DNA from: G020348385 sp964580235
GTDB lineage: Bacteria > Acidobacteriota > Aminicenantia > Aminicenantales > Aminicenantaceae
Reading direction: 5' to 3'
Assembly: GCA_964580235.1 (NCBI GenBank)
Contig: CAZOJY010000090.1
Span: 1 to 15,222 of the forward strand
DNA: 15,222 nucleotides
The notes below the pieces were generated by a model, which saw only the letters and a list, made by a program, of their open reading frames with translations, did not search any database and was not told where the DNA came from. Positions 1 through 7,207 of the stretch are shown here, one piece after another (within the stretch, counting starts at the first letter, position 1; the number at the start of each line of letters is the position of its first letter). Position numbers and translations under genes: made by a program.

Positions 1-137
1 ATTTTGAAAATTAACGAGTTATCCTGTGGCTCACACTTACTGTCTGAATCACTGTAAAACCTGATAAAATTTTCATTAAAACTCACATCTTTTCTTCTAT
101 ATCGGATCGGAGCCATAGAAAATAGCATCAGAAATCT

Positions 138-152
138 ATCAGGCGGGCTGAT
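138..152. promoter_or_regulatory. Perfect inverted repeat abutting the ftsY -35 box; possible operator
   Basis: ATCAG-GCGGG-CTGAT is a perfect 5-bp inverted repeat with a 5-base centre. Its last base is the first base of the -35 box. A further ATCAG lies at 127-131 in direct orientation. The position suits a repressor or activator site, but no regulator is identified and the arms are short, so chance is possible. Confidence 0.3.
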
Positions 153-180
153 TGACTTTGAAAAAGACGAAAAATATAAT
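152..180 (+). promoter_or_regulatory. Sigma70-type promoter of the ftsY-rib operon
   Basis: The -35 box TTGACT (152-157) and a perfect -10 box TATAAT (175-180) are 17 bases apart. The expected transcription start is near 186-188, only two to four bases before the ftsY ATG at 190. The interval between the -10 box and the start is GGGGGAG, which could be a GC-rich discriminator, or a Shine-Dalgarno sequence if transcription also enters from upstream. Confidence 0.75.
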
Positions 181-189
181 GGGGGAGAC

Positions 190-1083
190 ATGCTAGATGA
201 GCTGAAATCCAAACTGAGCCGCACAAGAGAAAACCTGAAGGGCAAACTTGATGAATTAATCAAATCCGGAAAAACGAGGGATGAAATACTGGATGAGCTG
301 GAAGAGTCTCTTATCCTCGCTGATGTCGGCGTCCAAACGACCGAAAAAATTATTGACTCTATCCGAAAAGAAAGCAGAAAAACCGATTCTCTCCTGAACA
401 TAAAGGATCTCCTAAAAAAAGAAATCGCCGGCATATTCGCAGGACTGCCCCTTCTCTCTCATCTAAATCACCCTCCGTGTGTTCTTATTATGGTCGGGGT
501 AAACGGAGGAGGAAAAACGACATCCCTGGCAAAACTCGCTCACCGTAGCCAAAAAAGAGGGAAAAACATCCTGATGGTCGCAGCTGATACTTTCAGGGCT
601 GCAGCCCAGGAACAGCTCTCTATCTGGGGAAAAAGGTTAAACATACCGGTTCTCAAGGGCCAGTATGGAGCAGACCCGGCCTCTGTCGTGTATGACGCTA
701 TTCAATCATTTAAAGCCAAGGGATACGATTATCTCATGGTGGATACGGCCGGAAGAATTCACACCAACGTCAACCTCATGAATGAGCTGGAAAAAATCAA
801 GCGCGTGATTTCCAGAGAAATTGAAGACGCTCCCCAAGAAATCCTTCTGGTGTTGGATGCAAGTATCGGACAGAACGCCCTTGTTCAAGCTAAAGAATTT
901 TTAAAGTTTTCCGGACTGACCGGTATTTTTCTCACCAAACTTGACGGAACCGCCAAAGGAGGAAGTGTTATCAGCATAGTCGATGAGTTAAAACTCCCGA
1001 TCAAATTTATCGGAATCGGAGAAGGGGAAGAGGATCTGCTCGATTTTTCGCCCAAAGAATTTGTTAAAGCTCTACTTCAATGA
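190..1083 (+). CDS. ftsY: Signal recognition particle receptor FtsY
   Basis: FtsY is the GTPase receptor that docks SRP-bound ribosomes translating membrane proteins at the inner membrane and hands them to SecYEG. The 297-residue protein holds only the NG core: a helical N domain (about 1-90), then the GTPase domain with G1 GVNGGGKTT (103-111), DTFRAAA (133-139), DTAGR (185-189) and TKLDG (249-253), ending in the typical GIGEGEEDLLDF segment. The acidic A domain of E. coli FtsY is absent, as in many bacteria, and the first residues probably form the membrane-binding helix. FtsY is preferred over Ffh because there is no methionine-rich M domain. The ATG at 190 is chosen because the N domain begins almost at once and GGGGGAG precedes it. 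The stop codon overlaps the ribD start (ATGA), so ftsY leads the riboflavin operon. Confidence 0.96.
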   Translation: MLDELKSKLSRTRENLKGKLDELIKSGKTRDEILDELEESLILADVGVQTTEKIIDSIRKESRKTDSLLNIKDLLKKEIAGIFAGLPLLSHLNHPPCVLIMVGVNGGGKTTSLAKLAHRSQKRGKNILMVAADTFRAAAQEQLSIWGKRLNIPVLKGQYGADPASVVYDAIQSFKAKGYDYLMVDTAGRIHTNVNLMNELEKIKRVISREIEDAPQEILLVLDASIGQNALVQAKEFLKFSGLTGIFLTKLDGTAKGGSVISIVDELKLPIKFIGIGEGEEDLLDFSPKEFVKALLQ

Positions 1084-2183
1084 ATACAAATAAAGACCTC
1101 GTCTTTCTCGAAATGGCCTATGGCCTTGCCGAAAAAGCCAAAGGATGGGCAAATCCCAATCCTTATGTCGGAGCGGTTATCGTCAAAAAGGGAGCGATCG
1201 TCGGGACAGGGTACCATGAAAAACCAGGCAAACCCCATGCCGAAGTGATCGCTCTAAAAAAAGCAGGCTCGCGGGCTCGAAATGCCACGGTCTATGTTAC
1301 CCTCGAGCCCTGTGTCCACTGGGGAAGAACGCCTCCATGTGTGGACAGCCTGGTCCATGCCGGCATAACACGTGTTGTCGTCTCAGCTTTGGATCCCAAT
1401 CCGTTGGTCCATAAAATGGGTATCCAAAAAATGCGCCAGGCGGGGATACAGGTTTCCATCGGACTTCTCGAAGAAAAAAATGATCGTTTAAATGAAATTT
1501 ACAACAAATACATCCGACACAAAATGCCGTTCGTGACCGCAAAAGTGGCCTCTAGCCTGGATGGAAAAATTGCCACTCGAACCCATGATTCCCGTTGGAT
1601 ATCTTCCCGGCAAACACGGGCGTATGTCCACATTCTGAGAGGAGAACACATGGCGATCATGATAGGAATCAATACTCTGCTGCATGATGATCCCTTATTA
1701 ACCATCCGGCATCCCCTCTGGCAAAAAAAACAGATCATGCGCATTATCATCGATTCCAGGCTGCGTTTTCCCTTCGAAGCAAAGATTCTTAGAACACGGA
1801 TGAGAGGAAGAATTCTGATTTTTACGCATCAATCGGGGACTTCCAGGAAGGCGAAGCAATTAAAGGACAAGGGAGTGGAGATTATACCCTTCCGGAACAG
1901 TCATTCTGGAGGATTGGATTTAAAAAGGATTCTGGCCTGGCTAGGGCAGAATGAAGTCTCGAGCGTCATGGTAGAGGGAGGCGCTCGGCTTCTCACAAGC
2001 TTTCTTGAAAGACGATTGATCGACAAGATTTTTGTTACCCTTTCTACAACACTTATGGGAGGAGAAACGGCTCCTACTTTTTTTGAGGGGAAGGGTTTTT
2101 CAGCAGTCCAGCAGGCTGTACGACTTAGAGACACAAAGTGTTTCACCATCGGGAAGGATATGATCTTGGAAGGATACTTATAA
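1080..2183 (+). CDS. ribD: Bifunctional riboflavin biosynthesis deaminase/reductase RibD
   Basis: RibD carries out the deamination and then the side-chain reduction of the pyrimidine intermediate made from GTP in riboflavin synthesis. The 367 residues show both domains. The N-terminal zinc deaminase has HAE (53-55) and two further zinc ligands in EPCVHWGRTPPC (C78, C87). The reductase domain begins near residue 150 with VTAKVASSLDGKIAT and keeps WIS (about 173-175) and the VEGGA motif near the C-terminus. Length is normal for the family. The usual SHHG next to the zinc site reads VHWG, a mild change. The start overlaps the ftsY stop by four bases with no clear Shine-Dalgarno, suggesting translational coupling; the stop overlaps the ribE start by one base (TAATG). 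Confidence 0.96.
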   Translation: MNTNKDLVFLEMAYGLAEKAKGWANPNPYVGAVIVKKGAIVGTGYHEKPGKPHAEVIALKKAGSRARNATVYVTLEPCVHWGRTPPCVDSLVHAGITRVVVSALDPNPLVHKMGIQKMRQAGIQVSIGLLEEKNDRLNEIYNKYIRHKMPFVTAKVASSLDGKIATRTHDSRWISSRQTRAYVHILRGEHMAIMIGINTLLHDDPLLTIRHPLWQKKQIMRIIIDSRLRFPFEAKILRTRMRGRILIFTHQSGTSRKAKQLKDKGVEIIPFRNSHSGGLDLKRILAWLGQNEVSSVMVEGGARLLTSFLERRLIDKIFVTLSTTLMGGETAPTFFEGKGFSAVQQAVRLRDTKCFTIGKDMILEGYL

Positions 2184-2773
2184 TGTTTACAGGAATCATC
2201 TCCCATATGGGTATCTTTCAGGAATACAGGAGCGGGAAACAAGAAATATTGGTTCAATCACAGGAGCTTATATACCGGGTCAAAATCGGCGACAGCCTTG
2301 CGGTCAACGGTGTATGCCTGAGTTTGACTCGGAAAGACAAAAAAAACCTTTGTTTTGATCTCTCCAAGGAAACGTTGAGCCGGACAAGTTTAGGCTCTCT
2401 TCGCAGGGGCGATCCGCTTAATCTGGAACTTCCTCTTACTCTTTCCTCCCCTCTCAGTGGCCACCTCGTCGCAGGACACATCGATTCAACTGGAAAAGTC
2501 TTGACTAAACAAAAAATGGGATCTGGACAAAGATTGAGCATTTCTTTTCCTCCTGACCTCGGTTCCTATTTAATCAATAAAGGGTCCGTGGCAATCGATG
2601 GAGTCAGCCTGACAATAGCAAAACTCAAATCTTCTTCGTTCGAAGTAGAACTTATCCCCATCACTTTGAAAAGCTCAAATCTGAGCCTTCTTAAACCCGG
2701 GAAAATAGTCAACATCGAATGTGACATAATCGGGAAATACGTGTATAATTGGCTTTCAAAAACAAGAGCATAA
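2183..2773 (+). CDS. ribE: Riboflavin synthase alpha chain
   Basis: This enzyme dismutates two molecules of 6,7-dimethyl-8-ribityllumazine to riboflavin and the pyrimidine substrate. The 196 residues contain the two lumazine-binding barrels: MFTGII at the very N-terminus with GDSLAVNGVCLSLT (36-49), and GHLVAGHID (93-101) leading into the second barrel with KGSVAIDGVSLTI (133-145). The C-terminus ends with the trimerisation-type helix NIECDIIGKYVYNWL. The start is the ATG sharing a base with the ribD stop, because MFTGII is the invariant family N-terminus; a longer upstream reading is not needed. It is also called ribC in some organisms. Its substrate maker, lumazine synthase, is not encoded nearby. 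Confidence 0.96.
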   Translation: MFTGIISHMGIFQEYRSGKQEILVQSQELIYRVKIGDSLAVNGVCLSLTRKDKKNLCFDLSKETLSRTSLGSLRRGDPLNLELPLTLSSPLSGHLVAGHIDSTGKVLTKQKMGSGQRLSISFPPDLGSYLINKGSVAIDGVSLTIAKLKSSSFEVELIPITLKSSNLSLLKPGKIVNIECDIIGKYVYNWLSKTRA

Positions 2774-2794
2774 TCCAGACGGCAGGTCTAAAAT

Positions 2795-4012
2795 ATGGAA
2801 AAAACAAGAGGAAAGGTTTCGGTTGAGGCGGCTATAAAAGCGGTCAAAGAGGGAAGGCTCATCATTATCGTCGACGATGAAGACAGGGAGAACGAAGGAG
2901 ATCTTATGGTGGCCGCAGAAAAAGTCACTCCCGATATCATCAATTTTATGGCGAAATACGGCCGCGGTCTTATCTGCCTCCCTTTGACAAAAAAGAGATT
3001 AAAGGAGCTAGACCTGCCCCTGATGGTGGCGGATAACACCGCCAGTTTCAAAACAGCCTTTACCGTTTCTATCGACGCAAAAAAAGGAGTAACCACAGGT
3101 ATTTCAGCCCATGACCGTTCCCATACGGTCCACACGGCCATTGACCAAAAAACCAAGCCTTCCGATCTAGCCAGGCCAGGACACATCTTTCCCCTTGAAG
3201 CCAAAGAAGGAGGAGTCCTCAAAAGAGCAGGACAGACAGAAGCCTCTATCGATATCACTCGCCTGGCAGGATTAGAACCTTCAGCCGTCATTTGTGAGAT
3301 CATGGATGAAGATGGAACCATGGCAAGGATGCCTCAACTCGAGACATATTCTCAGACATATGACATTCCGATATTAACCATCGCTGATCTGATAAAATAC
3401 CGGATGAAAACCGAGTGCTTGGTTCAAAAAATCGAGGAAGTCCCCCTTCCCACAAAATACGGTGAATTCCGGTTGATAATATTCGAAGACACCATTCACC
3501 GAGAAAACCATATCGCATTGCTGAAAGGCGAAATAAATAAGGGTGATTCCATTATGGTTCGCGTCCATTCCCAGTGTCTAACCGGTGATATATTCGGATC
3601 AAGTCGCTGTGATTGTGGAGACCAGTTGCATCAAGCCATGGAGATGGTCGAAAAATGTGGAAAGGGAGTTATCTTGTATATCATCAGCCAGGAAGGAAGA
3701 GGCATTGGCCTCGTTAACAAAATAAAAGCGTACGCTATGCAGGACAAAGGAATGGACACTGTTGAGGCCAACCAGCGACTGGGTTTTAAACCAGACCAAC
3801 GGGACTACGGAATCGGGGCACAAATCTTGGTCTCATTGGGCGTGAGCAAGCTGCGTTTGATAACCAACAATCCCCGCAAATTTATCGGCCTTGCAGGTTA
3901 TGGCCTCGAAATCGTCGAGCGTATTCCCATAGAAATTCCTCCCAATAAGTGCAATATTAATTATCTAAAAACAAAAAAAGAAAAAATGGGCCACATCCTC
4001 GACATGGTCTAG
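2795..4012 (+). CDS. ribBA: Bifunctional 3,4-dihydroxy-2-butanone-4-phosphate synthase / GTP cyclohydrolase II
   Basis: RibBA supplies both starting materials of riboflavin: DHBP from ribulose 5-phosphate (N-terminal half) and the aminopyrimidine from GTP (C-terminal half). The 405 residues show the DHBP synthase metal/acid loop EDRENEGDL (29-37), SHTV (109-112) and RPGHIFPL (127-134), then the cyclohydrolase zinc site C261, C272, C274 in HSQCLTGDIFGSSRCDCGD, QEGRGIGL (299-306), RDYGIGAQIL and the TNNPRK loop. All visible cyclohydrolase residues are intact. In the synthase half the segment usually written GHTEA reads GQTEA, so the metal-binding histidine is Gln147. I recall this version in several other bacterial RibBA proteins, so activity is probable but not certain. 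It is the last gene of the operon, 21 bases after ribE, with AGG before the ATG. Confidence 0.95.
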   Translation: MEKTRGKVSVEAAIKAVKEGRLIIIVDDEDRENEGDLMVAAEKVTPDIINFMAKYGRGLICLPLTKKRLKELDLPLMVADNTASFKTAFTVSIDAKKGVTTGISAHDRSHTVHTAIDQKTKPSDLARPGHIFPLEAKEGGVLKRAGQTEASIDITRLAGLEPSAVICEIMDEDGTMARMPQLETYSQTYDIPILTIADLIKYRMKTECLVQKIEEVPLPTKYGEFRLIIFEDTIHRENHIALLKGEINKGDSIMVRVHSQCLTGDIFGSSRCDCGDQLHQAMEMVEKCGKGVILYIISQEGRGIGLVNKIKAYAMQDKGMDTVEANQRLGFKPDQRDYGIGAQILVSLGVSKLRLITNNPRKFIGLAGYGLEIVERIPIEIPPNKCNINYLKTKKEKMGHILDMV

Positions 4013-4132
4013 CAGCCGCTTTCTCCCTCTTTTCATAAAAAGCATTTTTATTTTGAATATAATTTTTAAACAGCCAGGCAACGTTAGGAAGAAGTCATCC
4101 AGAGACGAGTGGCATTGTTTTTCTTGAATCAT

Positions 4133-4161
4133 TTGCACTTTTTCCCGATCTATTATATAAA
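4133..4161 (+). promoter_or_regulatory. Candidate sigma70-type promoter for the HEAT-repeat gene
   Basis: TTGCAC (4133-4138) and TATAAA (4156-4161) are separated by 17 bases, predicting a start near 4168 and a leader of about 26 bases. The rest of the 181-base gap after ribBA is AT-rich. It holds a short A/T inverted repeat (ATAAAAA-GCA-TTTTTAT, about 4034-4050) and an isolated TATAAT at 4058-4063 without a matching -35 box, but no convincing terminator. Confidence 0.5.
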
Positions 4162-4193
4162 TACCTCGTAGCCAAAAAGGGCAAGCGGAATAG

Positions 4194-4754
4194 ATGACTG
4201 ACAAAAAAACAGGTTTTTTGTTCCCCGAAGCGAAGAAAATATCCAAAAAAGTCAACCCGAAAAAATCCCGGAAAAAATCTGCGGTGCAGGATGCTCTGAA
4301 CACAATCCAAGGAGCCAGAGACAAAGAAACGCGATTAAAAATCATCCAGGAAATCGCAAATTCAAAAGAATCCTGGGTTTGCGAGGTTCTTATTCAAACC
4401 CTGAGAGATCCGAATGAGGACATCAGAAACTACATCATAGGGGAGCTTTCAAACCGGGAAAATCTTGATCAAAACCTTCTTTATCAAAGACTCCACAAAC
4501 CCCCTTGGTATGCAAAAACGGGATGTCTCAGAATACTGGGAAAAAGAAAAAACGCTTCATCCATAAAACATATTGAGAGTTTGGTAAATGATCCCAACAT
4601 TGAGGTGCGCCGCACATTGGCTTTGGTTTTGGGAGAAATCGGAGGAAAAAGAGCTCTAGCCCTTCTGACAAAACTCTCCGAAGATAACAGCTCTTTTGTA
4701 AGGGCGCCTGCTCGGCAGGCTCTTCAGGAAGCCAGCCAGGCCAAGTTCAGTTGA
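4194..4754 (+). CDS. Small HEAT-repeat protein with a lysine-rich N-terminal tail
   Basis: No named family is recognised. The 186-residue protein begins with a very basic, probably disordered tail (about 1-30, many KK/KS pairs), followed by about five helical repeats of HEAT type. The clearest are LIQTLRDPNEDIRNYIIGEL (66-85), the segment from IESLVNDPNIEVRRTL to LGEIGG (127-151) and LTKLSEDNSSFVRAPARQAL (158-177), each with the DP/D...VR/IR pattern. There is no signal peptide or membrane segment, so it is expected in the cytoplasm. HEAT solenoids usually act as protein-binding scaffolds; the basic tail could bind nucleic acid or membrane, which is inference. The start is the ATG just after an in-frame TAG; the Shine-Dalgarno (GCGGA) is weak. 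The 3' end overlaps the opposing dtd gene by 8 bases. Confidence 0.8.
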   Translation: MTDKKTGFLFPEAKKISKKVNPKKSRKKSAVQDALNTIQGARDKETRLKIIQEIANSKESWVCEVLIQTLRDPNEDIRNYIIGELSNRENLDQNLLYQRLHKPPWYAKTGCLRILGKRKNASSIKHIESLVNDPNIEVRRTLALVLGEIGGKRALALLTKLSEDNSSFVRAPARQALQEASQAKFS

Positions 4755-5199
4755 GAGACCTATTCTTCTGCAGGATAAACGTCACGGGCCCATCATTGAT
4801 CAAGTAAACCTCCATCAAAGCGGCAAAACTCCCTGTTTCGACCTTCAAACCAAACCCTCTGATTTGTTCCACAAAATACCGGAACAGAGATTCGGCTCCG
4901 GTTGGTTCCTCCGCTTTATCAAAACTGGGCCTCCTCCCTTTCTTGACCGAACCCGCCAGCGTAAACTGGGAAACGGCTAAGACTTCTCCCCCGACAACAC
5001 TCAAAGAGCGGTTCATTTTCCCTTGACTGTCAGGAAAAATTCTCAATTCCGCAACCTTGCATGCAAGGTAGCGTGCGTCCTCTTCCGTGTCTCCTTTTTC
5101 AATGCCCACAAAAAGACATACCCCTTGTTTGATTTTTCCCACAACCTCAGCCTGGACAGACACCGATGCTTCTTTGACTTTTTGCAGAACGATGATCAC
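4747..5199 (-). CDS. dtd: D-aminoacyl-tRNA deacylase
   Basis: Dtd removes D-amino acids (and glycine mischarged on tRNA-Ala) from tRNA, a cytoplasmic proofreading step. The 150 residues match the family length and show the N-terminal strand IIVLQKVKEASVSV, RIFPDSQGKMN (53-63), the SQFTL motif (77-81), GRRPSF (88-93) and the Gly-Pro motif in NDGPVT (135-140), the part that excludes L-amino acids. The usual FGADM segment reads FAALM. The start is GTG: it overlaps the murJ stop as GTGA and is preceded by AAGGA at good spacing, so translation is probably coupled to murJ. The C-terminal codons overlap the convergent HEAT gene. Confidence 0.94.
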   Translation of the reverse strand: MIIVLQKVKEASVSVQAEVVGKIKQGVCLFVGIEKGDTEEDARYLACKVAELRIFPDSQGKMNRSLSVVGGEVLAVSQFTLAGSVKKGRRPSFDKAEEPTGAESLFRYFVEQIRGFGLKVETGSFAALMEVYLINDGPVTFILQKNRSLN

Positions 5200-6785
5200 A
5201 TCCGTTCCTTTTTTTTCAGTATTTTCTCTCTGGAGAATACATCTTTGAGGCTCTTTAAATCTTCATGGCCAAATAATAGATTCAACACGAGATAGACAAC
5301 GAGGCCAATGAATACAGTCGCAGCCAAAATCCCGAATTTTTGGGGAAAAACCATCTGCTCAAAATCAAACTGTTTGGCAAAATACCACACAACTGCTCCC
5401 ATCCCGCCAGCAGAAATTGCAGATTTAAAGGCTGATGTCAAGATGCTTTTTTTAGGAATATGTCCTATTTTTCTCTCCAAAAGATAAAAAAGCACAAGAA
5501 AATTAAAAACCGAAGAAATGGACAAAGCGAAAGCGATACCTCCCACTCGGAGCGGATTCATCAGCCCTATCGAAAGCAATATGTAAAGCACCATGATGAA
5601 AGAGGCCACGATCACCGGAGTTTTTATGTCCTTCAAGGAATAAAAGGCTGGGGCCATGATTCTCACCCCAGAAATAAAAGGAATTCCCAGAGCAAAAAAG
5701 AACAAACAGGAGGCGCTCATCGCTGTGGACTGCTCGTTGAATTCCCCTCTCTGGAAAAGTACCTGAATGATCGGGCGATTCAAAAGAAGCAAACCAACCA
5801 TGGCAGGGAATGTCACCAAAAAAATAAGTTTAAAGGAATAAATCAAAGTTTTTTTCATCCCGTCGATATCCTGTCTGGCTGCCTGGTCAGAGAACGTTGG
5901 GAGAAGAGCAATGGAAAGAGCAATCGCGAATAAGCCGAGAGTCAACTCCTGTACTCTTGCCGCATAATAAAGAGAGGACACGCTGCCTTCCTCGAGCAAA
6001 GAAGCAATCATTCGACTTATGGCATAATTGATCTGGTAAAGCCCCGCCCCGAATATCCCCGGGACGATCAGTCTCCCCACTTTGCGCACACCGGGATGGG
6101 TGAACGAGAGCATCGGGTTAAAGCGCATCCCTCGACGCCAGAGAAAAGGAAGCTGAAAACCCAGCTGCAAAATTCCCCCGACTATCACACCGGCAGCAAA
6201 AACATAGGAGGGTTCCTTGGCCCGGGCAGCAAAAAAACTGGCAAGCGTGATAATCGACAAATTAAACAATACAGGCGTAAAAGCAGGCACAAAAAATTTG
6301 TGGAAGGAATTCAGGATGGCCATCGCCAGCGCCGCCAGGCTAATCAGGAAAATATACGGGAACATGAATCGGGTGAGTGTTATGGTCATGTCCCATTTCC
6401 CTGCAATATCCTTGAATCCGAAGGATATCAGTTTCACCAGAATAGGAGCAAATAGAACACCGAGGACAGTGATGAGGGCCATGATCAATGTTAGATCGAA
6501 AAAGAAATAATTAGCGAACTTCCAGAGTTCTTCTTTCGACTTTTCCTTTTTTTGCTGGGCAAATACGGGAATAAATGCCGCAGTCATTGCCCCCTCTCCC
6601 GTCAACCGCCTCAAGAGATTGGGGATGGTGTAGGCAATCGTAAACGCATCCATTCCCCTCCCCGTGCCCATGTAGTTGGCCTGGATCATGTCCCTGAAAA
6701 GGCCAAAGATGCGGCTCAAAAGAGTAGGGGCCGATACGGCAACGGCAGACCGAATTAACTTCCGGTTAGCTTCTTTTTGCTCCAT
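5196..6785 (-). CDS. murJ: Lipid II flippase MurJ
   Basis: MurJ moves the peptidoglycan precursor lipid II across the inner membrane. The 529-residue protein is hydrophobic throughout, consistent with the 14 membrane helices of the MOP-superfamily members. Near the N-terminus it has the family motif SRIFGLFRD (24-32), with R25 and R31 in the place of the essential arginines, then MDAFTIAYTIPNLLRRLTGEG (45-65) and AAFIPVF. Another conserved stretch, YYAARVQELTLGLFAIALS, lies mid-protein. The C-terminus is a short lysine-rich tail. The ATG at 6785 is the only plausible start, although no Shine-Dalgarno is visible before it and no strong promoter stands out in the minus-strand direction of the gap shared with rpsT. 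dtd follows with a 4-base overlap. Confidence 0.95.
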   Translation of the reverse strand: MEQKEANRKLIRSAVAVSAPTLLSRIFGLFRDMIQANYMGTGRGMDAFTIAYTIPNLLRRLTGEGAMTAAFIPVFAQQKKEKSKEELWKFANYFFFDLTLIMALITVLGVLFAPILVKLISFGFKDIAGKWDMTITLTRFMFPYIFLISLAALAMAILNSFHKFFVPAFTPVLFNLSIITLASFFAARAKEPSYVFAAGVIVGGILQLGFQLPFLWRRGMRFNPMLSFTHPGVRKVGRLIVPGIFGAGLYQINYAISRMIASLLEEGSVSSLYYAARVQELTLGLFAIALSIALLPTFSDQAARQDIDGMKKTLIYSFKLIFLVTFPAMVGLLLLNRPIIQVLFQRGEFNEQSTAMSASCLFFFALGIPFISGVRIMAPAFYSLKDIKTPVIVASFIMVLYILLSIGLMNPLRVGGIAFALSISSVFNFLVLFYLLERKIGHIPKKSILTSAFKSAISAGGMGAVVWYFAKQFDFEQMVFPQKFGILAATVFIGLVVYLVLNLLFGHEDLKSLKDVFSREKILKKKERM

Positions 6786-6875
6786 TCGACGCGCGCTATT
6801 TCGAGGTCATGGTTTAAGCATAGTATCAAACAGATTTGTTGATCGTAAAATCAAGGTCTGGCCCTATATTCTCTG

Positions 6876-6904
6876 TTGACTTCATTTGCCAGATATCTTA
6901 TCAT
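6876..6904 (+). promoter_or_regulatory. Sigma70-type promoter of rpsT
   Basis: TTGACT (6876-6881) and TATCAT (6899-6904) are 17 bases apart, predicting a start near 6911. A consensus Shine-Dalgarno, GAGGAG (6917-6922), follows six bases before the rpsT ATG. The -35 box is the same hexamer as for ftsY and leuS. The predicted leader is only about 18 bases. Confidence 0.75.
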
Positions 6905-6928
6905 ACTTTTTCATTCGAGGAGAAAGAA

Positions 6929-7207
6929 ATGGCTCAACACAAGTCGGCAATACGGCAAGGGAGACGAGCCCTCCGCCGCAACCTTATCAACAGAAAAAAC
7001 AAATCTATCCTGCGGACACGCATAAAAGCCATAAGAGTGGCCATCGCAAACAAGAATCGCGAAGAAGCAGAGAAACTCCTGCCACAGACATTTTCCACGA
7101 TTGATAAATCCGTTAAAAAGGGAACGATCCACAAAAACACAGGGGATCGGTATAAATCCCGACTGAGCCGCCAGGTCGAAATGATTAATCCCTCTCCTTC
7201 GAAATAA
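6929..7207 (+). CDS. rpsT: Small ribosomal subunit protein S20 (bS20)
   Basis: S20 is a primary 16S rRNA-binding protein of the 30S subunit. The 92-residue product has the normal size and very basic character. The N-terminus is MAQHKSAIRQGRRALRRN, with KSA.R..R...RN typical of S20. After it come R..IK....A and the closing segment IHKNTGDRYKSRLSR, where the usual motif is KG.IH.N.A.R.KSRL. The start is fixed by GAGGAG six bases upstream; longer in-frame readings would only add non-homologous residues. It has its own promoter and diverges from murJ. Its last 23 bases overlap the convergent holA gene, so no space remains for a terminator between them. Confidence 0.96.
   Translation: MAQHKSAIRQGRRALRRNLINRKNKSILRTRIKAIRVAIANKNREEAEKLLPQTFSTIDKSVKKGTIHKNTGDRYKSRLSRQVEMINPSPSK

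Noticed and set aside
11..76. 22-codon frame on the minus strand at the left edge
   Set aside because: Too short, with a weak ribosome binding site and no recognisable product.
1..189. FMN riboswitch or structured RNA before ftsY
   Set aside because: None of the conserved RFN blocks is visible; apart from the promoter and palindrome I see nothing in this stretch.
2138..2182. Upstream in-frame start for riboflavin synthase
   Set aside because: It lies inside ribD and would precede the invariant MFTGII N-terminus.
2788..3321. 177-codon open frame opposite ribBA
   Set aside because: It is antisense to a well-conserved enzyme, has no recognisable domain and no ribosome binding site.
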